DNA from: Belnapia mucosa
Lineage (GTDB): Bacteria; Pseudomonadota; Alphaproteobacteria; Acetobacterales; Acetobacteraceae
Length of the DNA stretch: 64,000 bases
Direction of reading: 5' to 3'
Assembly: GCF_016775475.1 (NCBI RefSeq)
Contig: NZ_JAEUXJ010000006.1
Coordinates: 248,001 to 312,000 of the forward strand
Numbering within the stretch: the stretch's first letter is position 1; each line of letters begins with the position of its first letter. A program made the translations under genes and the position numbers. Below, piece by piece: positions 41,870-49,274 of the stretch. The notes under the pieces are model-generated. The model ran no database searches. It saw nothing but the letters and a program-made list of their open reading frames with translations, and was not told the DNA's origin.

Positions 41870-43456
41870 TTAGGCAAAATCGAAGTCTATCAGAATCTGC
41901 TGTCCCGCCAGAAAGCTCGCGCTGCTTCCGGCTGAAAAATCAAGATAAGCGTAGTTGGACCCATAGCTTACCGAGGCGGTATCGAAGGCCGGATCGGAAA
42001 CAGTCTCCGATTCAATGTGGGCGCCGGCAACGTTTGGAGATCCGGCACCAAATTTCATCAGGATACCGAAGTCACCAAAAAAACTATGCTGGGCGCCGAC
42101 GTCTATAGCGACCTTGCCGTCACCCGTAATATCGAACTTGAATACATCGAGATCAAATACGCCGTTAGACCAGAAATCCTGAACTTCAACGCCGTCGCCA
42201 ATGGTTCCTGACTTTGTGCCAGCACTTGCGGAAAGCGGATTGTTGTGATCGACGCCTAGTGAGACAGTGAAGCTCTTGCCGATCAGCGACTGGATTGGGA
42301 GAGCCTCCACCGCTGCTGTTGCGGCTGATGATTCGCTTTCCAGCGTGCCGCCGCCGTCGGTAAAAGTGGCTAGGGCGTGAATGGCTGTGCCTACATCAGC
42401 AGCGACCGCAGTGTAGGTTGAACCACTTCCTACTTTTGTGGCCCCAGCGAACCATTCGTAAGTGATAGCGCCAAGGCCATCCACGTCGGCGAGGGTGTTG
42501 GATGCAGTGAGCACCTCGCCGACCTTCGCTGTGCCTGATACCGACACGCCGCCAGTGTGCGCGTCGTTTACGGCTGCGAGATTGAAGTTCTGGCTGGCCG
42601 CCATCACGCCGCCGTTGCCGTCGATAACGTTGTAGGACAGGGCGACCAAGCCATTATAATTCGCGGTCGGCGTAATGGTGTAGGTGCCGTTGCCGCTGTC
42701 GGCCACTGCCCCATGGTTGGCTGCAAGAGCCGACACCGAAAGCTTGTCACCGTCAAGGTCACTAAAGCCCTGGAGCAAGTCGGCGGCGCTGACGATATAA
42801 GCGGTGTCCTCGGTGCCGGCCGAGAGCGTCGCAGTAGCGGAGCCCACCGGGGCATCATTTACCGCAGCGATCGTGAGGCCAACCTTCGCCGTCGCGGTCA
42901 GGAGATCATTGGCGCTGGCGCCCTTGATGGCGTCGCTAACTGTGTAGCTAAACTCAGCGGCACCAAAGTAGTTGGCGTCAGGCGTATAGGTGATGGTCTG
43001 CTTGTCCGCAGACACCACCACGCTGCCATGTGTGGCACCGCCTACGCCAGTGATGACCAGATCGTCGCCATCAGGATCACTGTCATTAGCCAGCAGGGTT
43101 GATGCCTGGATGACAATGCCAGTGTCCTCCTTACCCGTTGCCACGTCAGCTACCGCCACGGGACCCTTGTTGGTGGTCAAGAAGATGGTTTTGTCCGAGA
43201 ACTCGAGACGCTCGACGTTGGTCAGCTTGTCGTTGCCGTCCCAGGTGGTTTCTTGGTTGTCACGGTGCTTGACCATTGTGACGCCGTTGACGGTGGAGAT
43301 TGTAAAGTCCGACGACTGGTCAGTGTAGAGCGCGGTATCAGTGCCGCCTGCGCCATCGAAGTCGTCATTGCCGGCGCCGCCGTAGAACGCCTCGTTGGCC
43401 GCAGTGCCAACTTTCTTGTCGTTGCCGGACGTCCCATTAATGCGCTGATACGCCAT
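41870..43456 (-). CDS. RTX/cadherin-like secreted protein (island cargo)
   Basis: The ATG at 43456 is preferred over longer upstream starts because GGAGA lies just upstream. The product has 528 residues. One RTX-type calcium repeat is at about 26-35 (GGAGNDDFDG). Two cadherin-like/VCBS-type units follow: roughly 100-190 with EDTGIVIQASTLLANDSDPDGDDLVI and TITYTPDANYFGAAEFSYTVSD, and roughly 205-290 with EDTAYIVSAADLLQGFSDLDGDKLSV. An Ig-like unit comes next (ADVDGLGAITYEWFAGATKVGSGSTYTAVAADVG), then a unique 130-residue C-terminus ending AGQQILIDFDFA. There is no signal peptide, so type I secretion is likely, but no exporter is encoded in the window. Probably an extracellular adhesin. Confidence 0.8.
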   Translation of the reverse strand: MAYQRINGTSGNDKKVGTAANEAFYGGAGNDDFDGAGGTDTALYTDQSSDFTISTVNGVTMVKHRDNQETTWDGNDKLTNVERLEFSDKTIFLTTNKGPVAVADVATGKEDTGIVIQASTLLANDSDPDGDDLVITGVGGATHGSVVVSADKQTITYTPDANYFGAAEFSYTVSDAIKGASANDLLTATAKVGLTIAAVNDAPVGSATATLSAGTEDTAYIVSAADLLQGFSDLDGDKLSVSALAANHGAVADSGNGTYTITPTANYNGLVALSYNVIDGNGGVMAASQNFNLAAVNDAHTGGVSVSGTAKVGEVLTASNTLADVDGLGAITYEWFAGATKVGSGSTYTAVAADVGTAIHALATFTDGGGTLESESSAATAAVEALPIQSLIGKSFTVSLGVDHNNPLSASAGTKSGTIGDGVEVQDFWSNGVFDLDVFKFDITGDGKVAIDVGAQHSFFGDFGILMKFGAGSPNVAGAHIESETVSDPAFDTASVSYGSNYAYLDFSAGSSASFLAGQQILIDFDFA

Positions 43457-43951
43457 TTTTGCTCTCCATTTTCCAACCTCAACCTCTGTAGCCGGACCGC
43501 TTTCGTCGTCTAAGAAAATAAAAAGAAACAAACGCGTTGTAACTGATTCGTGATTGATGAATGATGCAACTTGTTTGGATGAACGCAAACACATGCAGGT
43601 GTTTAATCGAGAAGCGTTTCGATGCGGTTGTGGCCCGGCCCGGACGTAAATACGCCTGGACCTTTCCAGCCTCTGTTTAGAAGTCGAGCACTGTTAGTTG
43701 AGTTAGGGATTTTGCATTCCCCACTATGTCTGCATTCTGCACACGAGCGAACCGCTACGAACTTGGACGTATCTGATGCCGGCTCTGTTGGGGCCCATGC
43801 TGCCCCTGAGAGCCCCGCACAGAGGCTAGTAGCGGGTCAGTGCTCGCTGGGTGTCTATGCGGGGCAGGGCTGTATGACTCTGCTAGGCAGGCCTCCAGCA
43901 TCAGCGCCTCAGGCTCCGTAGCAGGGCGCTGACCAAGCCATTTAGCGGTGC
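43457..43951. other. Non-coding stretch between RTX-like gene and polymerase gene
   Basis: Contains repeat copy B (43799-43892) and an AT-richer segment around 43495-43600 that is the likely promoter area of the RTX-like gene on the minus strand. Open frames here are short and show no ribosome-binding sites. Nothing else seen. Confidence 0.55.
43799..43892 (+). repeat. Diverged 94-bp direct repeat, copy B
   Basis: Second copy of the repeat described at 41720-41813, in the same orientation, about 2 kb away on the other side of the RTX-like gene. Roughly two thirds of positions appear identical by eye. No coding potential or transposase-type ends recognised. Confidence 0.55.
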
Positions 43952-45697
43952 TTACAGCAGCAATGGCCTGTCGATCGTCAATCGAAGTGCGAGGCCGATT
44001 TCTTGCCGCGAGATCGCGCGGATCAGGTCGCAGGCGAGGCCCGCAGCAGAGGCCGGGACGAGGATGCCGTCATGGATCGGCAGCCCAAGAATCCCCTGCC
44101 GGTTCAGCGCCTGGACAACGGCGAGCATGATGTCGGCCTCGATGCCCATCAGGAGGTGGGTGAGGACGCGCTTCGGCTGCGCGACGGCGGCAAACTCTGT
44201 TGCCAAGCGCCACGGCTCGGCAAGCCAAGGGTAGCGCCCGAGCACCGCGCCCATGACCTTCAGCGGGTCAATGGCGGCCAGTTCCGCCATCCGCTCAAGC
44301 GGTCCACGCGGCCACTTCCGCACCGGACTGCCCTTGCCCAAGGTTGCGTTCACCCACGCCTTGACGACGCGCCGGTCAAACCCTGGCACGGCGTAGAGGT
44401 CACCTTCCGGCAGCGGCAGCCCCACTAAGGCGTGCATGATGGACAGGTGCGACGAACTGATGTCGATTTCGACCACCGGCTCGCCGTTGATCCGGATGTC
44501 GTTGATACGGCGCTCGGGCGGCATATTCTGGTAGTTGCCGTCGCCCACCGCATGGAGCCGTCCGTAGAGGCGCCAGTCTCCCCGGAAATGGCGTTGCCAG
44601 CGCGGAGGCAGGCATCCGGTGACGTTGAAGCCTGCGGCAAAGATGTTCAGGCGCTCCACCTCGGCTTTGAGCGAGGCGGCGATGGGGTCGTGCGGGTCGA
44701 TCCGGAGCTTGCGTCCGCGATCGGCGTTCGGATGCGCCGTGACCTCCTTCAGGACGATCGACTCGCGGACCTTGGGCACCTTTTGCGAAGCGGATTTCCG
44801 CCAGCCGAAGTCCTTGCTGACCGTAGCGGTGTCGATACCGTAGGTGGCGGCGAGGGTCAGCAGCCGCTCGGTTGGCCAGAAGCGGGATGCGGCGCCCTTG
44901 GAGCCGTCCGAGAGGCGACCACCCTTCCTGCGGCGTAGGAGGTAGTCTTTCTCCATCCACCGAAGGGCATCCGAGAAGGCCGGGTAGCCGATGTCCTCGC
45001 CCGTGAAGCTGGCCGCATGGAGGGTCCGGGAGACTGCCCGAGGCGGTGTCTCCGACCAGGCTAGAAGTAGGTTCCCAACAATTGCGCCTAAGGCTGCCCG
45101 AAGCTGCCTGTCAGCATCGGCTCTGCGAGCCCGCCCGCGGGGCTTGTGATAAGCCTCCGCCAGTAGAACGCGCCGATGGACCTCTGCGGCCAAGGCTTCG
45201 GCTGCTGGATTGGCAGGGGTCCGGAGGGGATTGAGATAGCGGGAGTCGCTGACGGCCTTCCGAGACAGTCTTTCCGGGGTGAAGCGGAAGCCTCCCATTC
45301 GGCCAAGAGGGGAGTCCGGACGCAGGGGAGGAATCGGCCCAGGTGTTGGCTTCGCCTTCCTCGCGCGTCGAGGCCGCGCCGGAGGTGTCTTGGTGGGATC
45401 TTCGGTCTTGGGTGGAAGAACAGAGTCCGGAAGCGGTATCGGAGCGTTGTGGATCGAGGTTTCGACAGGGCTAGTATCCCCATCGAAGAACTCTCGAAGC
45501 CAATCATCATCGGCGTTGGCTTCTGGTTCTTCTAGATGGTCCTTATTGTTATACGGCCCCCCGGAGGGAAGCCTACTGGTAGACTTAAGCGTGCAGTCAT
45601 CATCTGCCAGCAGGTCTGGCGGGAGGGTAGTCTGATCTAGCGGGGGCATGAGGGGACCAAGGCATGGGGTGGGCCAACCCCTAGCCCGCACCCGCAC
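43952..45697 (-). CDS. TV-Pol-like minimal superfamily-A polymerase of the island
   Basis: Up to 581 residues from GTG 45697; ATG 45649 is an alternative and neither has a well-spaced ribosome-binding site. Residues 1-150 are Pro-rich and probably disordered. Residues about 165-300 are helical with a winged-helix-like part (DIGYPAFSDALRWMEKDYLL...RFWPTERLLTLAATYGI). The C-terminal 210 residues carry the polymerase signature. GRLHAVGDGNYQNMPPERR is near 375-395. Motif A is VVEIDISSSHLSIMHAL with Asp412. Motif B-like RRVVKAWVN has Arg443, Lys446 and Asn450, and motif C is LPIHDGILVP with His542-Asp543. The set Asp / Arg-x-x-Lys-x-x-x-Asn / His-Asp is that of family-A DNA polymerases and T7-type RNA polymerases in a minimal form, as in the TV-Pols described from bacterial mobile elements and the Sputnik virophage. 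Primase-polymerase activity is inferred. Confidence 0.72.
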   Translation of the reverse strand: MRVRARGWPTPCLGPLMPPLDQTTLPPDLLADDDCTLKSTSRLPSGGPYNNKDHLEEPEANADDDWLREFFDGDTSPVETSIHNAPIPLPDSVLPPKTEDPTKTPPARPRRARKAKPTPGPIPPLRPDSPLGRMGGFRFTPERLSRKAVSDSRYLNPLRTPANPAAEALAAEVHRRVLLAEAYHKPRGRARRADADRQLRAALGAIVGNLLLAWSETPPRAVSRTLHAASFTGEDIGYPAFSDALRWMEKDYLLRRRKGGRLSDGSKGAASRFWPTERLLTLAATYGIDTATVSKDFGWRKSASQKVPKVRESIVLKEVTAHPNADRGRKLRIDPHDPIAASLKAEVERLNIFAAGFNVTGCLPPRWQRHFRGDWRLYGRLHAVGDGNYQNMPPERRINDIRINGEPVVEIDISSSHLSIMHALVGLPLPEGDLYAVPGFDRRVVKAWVNATLGKGSPVRKWPRGPLERMAELAAIDPLKVMGAVLGRYPWLAEPWRLATEFAAVAQPKRVLTHLLMGIEADIMLAVVQALNRQGILGLPIHDGILVPASAAGLACDLIRAISRQEIGLALRLTIDRPLLL

Positions 45698-46196
45698 CTC
45701 CGCCAGCCGGGCTTGGGCATCCGGTCAGCGTCGATCAGGGCTCAGGTAATGGCGCTTGCCGGGGAGCAAGGCCTAGGGATCGGGATGCCGTATATTGCTA
45801 TTCACGAATTCGTGATGTCAAGGAAAAAGCCTTGTGGGCCGATGGCAACAGTGATCCGCCGGCTCGGCCCGATTAGGACCATCAAAGTGGTGCCATTCCT
45901 CCACAAGGAATGTTTGGTAACCGCCTGCATCTAGTATCCGGACCCCCACCCTGGCCCAAGCCCCCCTTGCCGGTTAGGACGCCGATCACGGAATTCGATA
46001 GCGGCAGCGACGGGGCTTCGGATGTGACGGAATGCTGTGGGCAATACCCCCATGGGCACACTGACGGTGCCGCCGGCCATGGCCATCCCTGGCCGCGCGA
46101 CGATCAAGGACCCTACCCCATAAGCCCACTTTGAAACGCAAGCGGAAAATCCGCAACCGTTCTGAACCATTCGATGGCGCGGCGCGCTGTTCGGGC
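45698..46196. other. Control region upstream of the polymerase gene
   Basis: No convincing gene lies here. The stretch holds the palindromic promoter element at 45795-45821, a CTTGC-CGGGGA-GCAAG hairpin at 45755-45770 and a second, degenerate copy of the palindrome (TCACGGAATTCG) near 45986-45997. It separates the minus-strand polymerase from plus-strand genes and could contain divergent promoters or a replication origin. Confidence 0.45.
45795..45821 (-). promoter_or_regulatory. Candidate operator-promoter for the polymerase gene
   Basis: On the minus strand a perfect -35 hexamer TTGACA (45816-45821) is followed at once by the perfect 14-base palindrome TCACGAATTCGTGA (45802-45815), then an AT-rich AATATA run that could serve as a -10 with imperfect spacing. 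A palindrome between -35 and -10 is the standard position for a repressor operator. The start codon is 100-150 bases downstream. Confidence 0.45.
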
Positions 46197-46433
46197 GTGC
46201 CCCGCTACTTCTTCCACCTTCGTGGGTTTGACGGCTTGGACGTCGAGGATTTCGAAGGGACCGATCGTCCGGACCTCGATCGCGCGCGAGCCGAGGCGGT
46301 CAGGGACGCACGCATCTTGATTGGCCAGCAAATCGGCAAAGACGGGACGGTGCTGCGCGGATGGTTCGCGATTTGCGATAAGGCGGGGAAGGTGCTGGCA
46401 GTAGTGCCGCTTCGAAACACCCTGACCTTCTAG
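46197..46433 (+). CDS. DUF6894-like small protein, copy 1
   Basis: The likely start is GTG 46197 so that the protein begins VPRYFFHLRG, as family members begin MPRYFFH or MPRYYF; a TTG at 46131 would add 22 basic residues. About 78 residues: D-x-EG-x-x-x-PDLDRARAEAVRDAR in the middle and a closing CDKAGKVLAVVPL. These small alphaproteobacterial proteins are often stress- or regulator-associated but have no defined activity. A second, diverged copy lies in the same island on the other strand at 47593-47901. Confidence 0.7.
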   Translation: MPRYFFHLRGFDGLDVEDFEGTDRPDLDRARAEAVRDARILIGQQIGKDGTVLRGWFAICDKAGKVLAVVPLRNTLTF

Positions 46434-46707
46434 GGGCAGCGCAAGCGTCACGCTTCGGCGCCTGTCGGTCCACTTCCACCCTTCGCAGTTATCCCGCGAA
46501 CATTCTGAAGCAGGCGCTCACGCCGCCTGTGGCCTGGGGCCCTGGTGGTCCGGCCCGTTGATAATGGCGTTCACAATCACCGCCCGGTATCGGACTGAGG
46601 CGAATGCAGAATGCGGCTACAAGCAAACCATCGCCTGCTGACGTTCCTCGGCGGAAGCGATCGGGAGAGGCCTGGGCTCCCACCGAAATTCCATCGCGGA
46701 GCCCCGT
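46434..46707. other. Leader of the Crp/Fnr gene
   Basis: No gene was identified in this 274-base stretch. A TTGATA-like hexamer near 46559 is present without a good -10, so no promoter is called. No inverted repeat of note was seen. Confidence 0.4.
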
Positions 46708-47454
46708 ATGGCCCTTGCTAACCAAACACCGCCGCGCACCCGGAACCGTTTACTTGCGGCCCTGCCGCCTGAGGACCTATGCCGGCTCTGGCCCCAGTTT
46801 GAGCCCGTTGAACTCGGCTTCCGCCGTATCTTGCAAGAGCCGGAAAAGCCGATCACTGCCGTCTATTTTCCCGAAAGCGGCTGGGCCTCGATGCTGGCCT
46901 ATCTGGAGGACGGCGACGCGGCCGAGGTTGGGCTGATCGGCCGCGACGGCATGGTCGGGCTGCCGGTTCTGCTCGGCGGCGACAGCGACGACCTTGAGGC
47001 GATGGTGCAGGCACCCGGCACCGCTCTGCGGATGGATGCAGCAGCATTCCGCGAGGCGCTGGACAGCATCCCCGCTTTCCGCACCCTCCTGCTTCGCTAC
47101 GCCCTGGTCCACCTTGGACTGGTGGCGCGCACGGCGGCCTGCAATGGCCGGCACCAACTTGACCAGCGCCTTGCCCGTTGGCTGCTGATGGCACATGACC
47201 GGACCGAAGGTGATGAGTTCCCGATGACGCATGAGCTTATGGCGATGATGCTCGGGGTCCGCCGCGCCGGGGTTACCGTCGCGGCCGGGCAGCTCTCGAA
47301 AGCGGGCCTGATCCGCTACAGACACGGCCGCATCGAGGTTACCGACCGCCCCGGCTTGGAAAATGCCACTTGCGAGTGTTACGGCGTGGTCCGCAGGGCA
47401 TCCGATGCTTTGCTTGGGCGGGAGGACGGGACCACCGCTGTCTACCGCCGATAG
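46708..47454 (+). CDS. Crp/Fnr-family transcriptional regulator
   Basis: The 248-residue protein has a cyclic-nucleotide-binding-like N-terminus (RLLAALPPEDLCRLWPQFEPVELGFRRILQEPEKPITAVYFPESGWASMLAYLEDGDAAEVGLIGRDGMVGLPVLLGG) and a C-terminal Crp-type helix-turn-helix (MTHELMAMMLGVRRAGVTVAAGQLSKAGLIRYRHGRIEVTDRPGLE). No Fnr cysteine cluster is seen. The YFPESG and GRDGM features mark the alphaproteobacterial subgroup often found on mobile or plasmid DNA. Target genes unknown; it may be cargo or control the neighbouring small genes. Confidence 0.88.
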   Translation: MALANQTPPRTRNRLLAALPPEDLCRLWPQFEPVELGFRRILQEPEKPITAVYFPESGWASMLAYLEDGDAAEVGLIGRDGMVGLPVLLGGDSDDLEAMVQAPGTALRMDAAAFREALDSIPAFRTLLLRYALVHLGLVARTAACNGRHQLDQRLARWLLMAHDRTEGDEFPMTHELMAMMLGVRRAGVTVAAGQLSKAGLIRYRHGRIEVTDRPGLENATCECYGVVRRASDALLGREDGTTAVYRR

Positions 47455-47592
47455 GTGGCTGTCGCCGACCGTCTCCTCATCGGGCAACCCTTGGCATCCC
47501 ACGCGGCCGGCCGCGAAGGTGCATTCGACTGCACCAAGGGGGTTCAGAAGTTTCACTGCAGAAATGTGAGTGCCTACCCCGCACCGGCTGGG

Positions 47593-47901
47593 TCATGGTT
47601 CTCCCCCGCGAAGGTGCTTGGGTCCGCTCAGAGAGACTTCTATGGTTGGACTTGCCGCGTTGGCCCAGCGCAAGATCCGGCAGCTTAATGACATGGTTGC
47701 TTGCAAAACAAGCCGACCAGCTTCGTCCCTAACATTCGCCACTAGTGTCTGCGCACCGAGCGTGGACGGGATATTCTTTGCGTATTCAGGAAGGAACTGC
47801 ATCGCTTCGGCCTGCACATCCTCTATGCAAGCAATTTCTACGCCCTCGTCGTCCTCGTAGTGGTTTGCTCCGTCGTGCAAAGTCCAGAAATATCGCGGCA
47901 T
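47593..47901 (-). CDS. DUF6894-like small protein, copy 2
   Basis: ATG 47901 opens MPRYFWTLHDGANHYEDDEGVEIACIEDVQAEAMQF..., the same opening and D-x-EG core as the other small protein at 46197, then VRDEAGRLVLQATMSLSC. With the natural stop it has 102 residues, somewhat longer than usual because of a C-terminal tail. The frame remains open upstream, but residues before the MPRYF start look unrelated to the family. Function unknown. Confidence 0.65.
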   Translation of the reverse strand: MPRYFWTLHDGANHYEDDEGVEIACIEDVQAEAMQFLPEYAKNIPSTLGAQTLVANVRDEAGRLVLQATMSLSCRILRWANAASPTIEVSLSGPKHLRGGEP

Positions 47902-48273
47902 TTTCTGTGCCTGTCCGGAAAGGCTTGCTTGGGACCCGCTAGTGTCTACGTCAAAATACCGCCCGCGTCTGTGCGGTAACCCGCTGTCGTATAGGAGCAC
48001 GGCCGAGACCATCGTTGGCCGCGCTGGTTGCGAAAGTGGTGGTATCCAGCCCTGAAATGGAAGCGCCAACGCGTTCGGGCGTGACCGTAACCCGAGGCAG
48101 GAAAAGCTTGGGCTGAGCCAGGGAACTCGCAACAAACGCGAATCCTAATGGCCGCTTTATGTTATAATATTGCGCGCATCCTTTCGGGCCGTTTCGCAGT
48201 GGTTGCGTTGGCACCGCCTAGGCTGCCACTGTTGCCCGCCGAGGAGTCACAAATCCAGCGGGAGGGCTTGCCG
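47902..48273. other. Leader of the small membrane protein, with a consensus -10
   Basis: A perfect TATAAT lies at 48163-48168 in an AT-rich patch (TTTATGTTATAATATTG), 105 bases before the start of the small membrane-protein gene. No matching -35 hexamer was seen at 16-18 bases, so the promoter call is tentative. The remainder of the 372-base stretch contains no recognisable gene. Confidence 0.4.
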
Positions 48274-48429
48274 ATGTCCATACTTGGCGAAGTGCATGCA
48301 GCACGCGCTGCGATGCTGAAGCGGCTGCGGCAGGAGGATCGCCGGATCGCTTTGCTCGTCATCGGAGGCGCCATACTTCTCATCGCGGCGGCAGCATCAT
48401 ACCCGGTTCTAACGGCTCTGCTACGCTAG
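48274..48429 (+). CDS. Small single-helix membrane protein of the island
   Basis: ATG 48274 follows GGAGGG at 48261-48266 with 7 bases between, giving 51 residues. The N-terminal half is amphipathic and basic (HAARAAMLKRLRQEDRR), and residues about 26-48 are one membrane helix (IALLVIGGAILLIAAAASYPVL). No family recognised. It is the last gene before the right junction. Confidence 0.6.
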   Translation: MSILGEVHAARAAMLKRLRQEDRRIALLVIGGAILLIAAAASYPVLTALLR

Positions 48430-48539
48430 TTCTGGGCCGACCACGGGATCCAGTGAAGGCGGATCCTGATACGCCTAGGCATGGGCGCCCAGGCTTGGTC
48501 ACAACACGCCCCAGCTTGATTGCGAGAGCGGGACGCCAG

Positions 48540-49241
48540 CTAGGCGGGGCCGTCGACGGACACATCGTGAGGAAGCGGTTCTTTTGTCATTGACCTGAAC
48601 AGGTTATGGCCGCCGGCCGCTGCCACTTCCAGCGCCCGCTTGGCGCTTTCCTGCCCCTTCACCTCGGAGAGGCAGGGGCCACGCGGCGCGGCGGCCTCGG
48701 GCGGGGGCGGCTCCGGCGGGGTGAGCACCTGGATGCCGCGGAAATGGTTCATCAGCGCCAGCAGGTCGGGCGCCGCCAGTACCTCCACCCGGCCCGCCCA
48801 GGCCGCCTCGCCGCCCTGGCTGGCCGGGCAAATCAGGCCGAGATCGCGGGCCGAGGCGCCGAGCGCCGCCGGCAGCACCCCCGCCACCGGCCGGATGGCG
48901 CCATCCAGCGACAACTCGCCGAGCGCCGCATAGCCCGCGACCTCCTCGCGCGGCAGCACGCCCATGGCGGCCAGCACGCCGAGCGCGATGGGAAGGTCGA
49001 AATGCGAGCCTTCCTTGACGATATCGGCCGGCGCCAGGTTCACCAGCACCCGCTTCGGCGGCAGGGACAGGCCGAGCCCGACCAGCGCCGCCCGCACCCG
49101 CTCCCGGCTCTCGGCCACCGCCTTGTCGGGCAGGCCGACCACGAGGAAGGCCGGCAGGCCTGAGGCGAGCTGCACCTCCACCTCGACCGGCATGGCCTCG
49201 ATTCCGGAGAAGGCGAAGGTGGCTATACGGGCAACGGTCAT
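48540..49241 (-). pseudogene. comM: comM/yifB 5' fragment (N-terminal domain), cut by island insertion
   Basis: The N-terminal Lon-like fold of ComM is intact: MTVARIATFAFSGIEAMPVEVEVQLASGLPAFLVVGLPDKAVAESRERVRAAL and PADIVKEGSHFDLPIALGVLAAMGVLP. CLSEVKGQESAKRALEVAAAGGHNL follows, which leads into the AAA+ domain. After Leu212 at the shared core the frame reads 22 island-specified codons and stops at 48540, so the Walker A motif is lost from this piece. The start at 49241 lies 33 bases after the M19 dipeptidase stop. Confidence 0.93.
48577..48606. other. attR (right junction of the island)
   Basis: The island half contains GGTTCTTTTGT at 48577-48587 and TGACCTG at 48591-48597. The shared core AACAGGTTA is at 48598-48606, continuing into comM (TGGCCGCC). 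The island half is the near-exact inverted counterpart of the island half at the left junction. Confidence 0.85.
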
Positions 49242-49274
49242 GCGCCCGCGAGATTATATTATTCCGATTTTACA

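Larger units (their letters stand above)
38274..48606. mobile_element. Serine-recombinase genomic island inserted in comM (~10.3 kb)
   Basis: The borders are set by the 9-base direct repeat AACAGGTTA (38274-38282 and 48598-48606). Deleting one copy and everything between rejoins comM in frame as ...AGGHNLLMSGPPGAGKS. GC is visibly lower than in the flanks and codon use is less biased. Contents in order: large serine recombinase, XRE regulator, HNH endonuclease, RTX/cadherin-like protein, TV-Pol-like polymerase, DUF6894-like protein, Crp/Fnr regulator, second DUF6894-like protein, small membrane protein. No phage structural genes, conjugation genes or transposase were seen, so it is not a prophage or ICE. 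A polymerase plus recombinase suggests an autonomously replicating element. Confidence 0.92.

Noticed and set aside
43952..45697. Polymerase-like protein as a normal PolA or T7 RNA polymerase
   Set aside because: The protein is too small, lacks an exonuclease domain and has a single compact set of A/B/C-like motifs. The minimal TV-Pol interpretation fits better.
38274..48606. Island as a tRNA-targeted prophage or ICE
   Set aside because: No tRNA sequence at either end, no capsid, tail, portal or conjugation genes, and no tyrosine integrase. The target is clearly comM and the recombinase is a serine type.
38274..48606. Island as a Tn7-like comM element of the AbaR type
   Set aside because: AbaR-type elements in comM use a Tn7-like transposase set and make a 5-base target duplication. 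Here there is a serine recombinase and a 9-base shared core, so the common target gene is a case of independent use.
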